Positions 63,880-64,000 of a stretch of 64,000 nucleotides of DNA are shown here, one piece after another. Position 1 is the first letter of the stretch, and every line of letters starts with the position of its first letter. Origin of the DNA: an uncultured Kordia sp. (GTDB taxonomy: Bacteria > Bacteroidota > Bacteroidia > Flavobacteriales > Flavobacteriaceae). The position numbers were made by a program, and so were the translations under genes. The stretch covers positions 1-64,000 of the forward strand of contig NZ_CANLEA010000003.1 of the NCBI RefSeq assembly GCF_947489565.1, given 5' to 3'. Below the pieces are notes generated by a model. The model made no database searches and was not told where the DNA came from. It was given only the letters and a program-made list of their open reading frames with translations.

Positions 63880-64000
63880 CTAAAAATTCACGCGAAACAC
63901 CATATTCAACGTTGTTCCCAAACCGATATCTGTTTGTTCTACCAATTGTTGCGTAGTATCGCCTTCAACTCTGTACAATTTATCAATCTCATTTTCTCTG
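63880..64000 (-). CDS. Outer-membrane protein, C-terminus only (cut by window edge)
   Basis: Minus-strand frame open to the window edge, 39 codons plus TAG. It ends DIGLGTTLNMVFRVNF, an amphipathic strand with terminal Phe, the typical signature of an outer-membrane beta-barrel end or of TamB-like proteins. The rest lies beyond 64000. Confidence 0.6.
   Translation of the reverse strand, partial: RENEIDKLYRVEGDTTQQLVEQTDIGLGTTLNMVFRVNF

Overview
The window is AT-rich chromosomal DNA of a marine-type member of the Flavobacteriaceae (Bacteroidota). Three things support this. Many promoters match the Bacteroidota pattern TTG-N19-21-TAnnTTTG. Secreted proteins carry type IX secretion (T9SS) sorting tails and Bacteroidota-style lipoprotein signals. 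Several families seen here are typical of this group (Porin_10-like porin, DUF5522, GDYXXLXY/DUF2157, class I lanthipeptide-like leaders). The scattered lanthipeptide-like precursors would suit Kordia or a close relative, but that genus guess is an inference. I see no rRNA, tRNA, CRISPR array or intact insertion sequence.

Layout. 1-776 has no gene; it holds two leftward promoters and a heptamer microsatellite. 777-6219: a large T9SS cargo protein and a putative porin, both leftward. 6382-14777: RNase HII, then lipoproteins, a secreted hydrolase, a two-domain SnoaL-like protein, one leftward lanthipeptide-like precursor, a TfoX-like protein and an 822-codon beta-propeller-type lipoprotein. 14881-19754 (mostly leftward): an unknown Trp-rich protein, lipB followed by three tandem four-helix membrane paralogues, a second lanthipeptide-like precursor (+), a lipoprotein and a Pmp3/YqaE peptide. 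19926-32187: lysS, a TPR-like protein, YiaA, a DUF2157/GDYXXLXY pair, a third lanthipeptide-like precursor, small unknown proteins, an ABC ATPase with a mini membrane partner, and two Spy-like periplasmic proteins. 32554-36129: a tight leftward operon (PLP enzyme, glucosaminidase, unknown, hemL). 36502-43903: a lipoprotein hydrolase, a ParDE toxin-antitoxin pair, a 1167-residue VIT/vWA fusion, a T9SS protein and a small HExxH protein. 44113-47001: DUF5522, urocanate hydratase, a DUF4136 lipoprotein. 47432-50239: an LRR-ROC-COR protein with a C-terminal TIR-like effector domain. 52924-58682: E2, BCAT and fused E1 of a branched-chain 2-oxoacid dehydrogenase pathway with a divergent Lrp/AsnC regulator. 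58810-64000: a VOC protein, unknowns, an ATP-grasp enzyme, a PaaY-like hexapeptide thioesterase, and the C-terminus of an outer-membrane protein cut by the window edge.

The most interesting items are: (i) the LRR-ROC-COR-TIR-like protein, which has the architecture of a stand-alone immune or conflict sensor; (ii) four unlinked lanthipeptide-like precursors with no maturation enzyme nearby; (iii) the VIT-vWA protein that carries a carboxypeptidase-regulatory domain plus a TonB-receptor-like plug but no barrel; (iv) dispersed intergenic hairpin families whose stems vary in a compensatory way (five copies of one, three of another, plus a duplicated double-hairpin terminator after lysS); (v) the three tandem membrane paralogues coupled to lipB.
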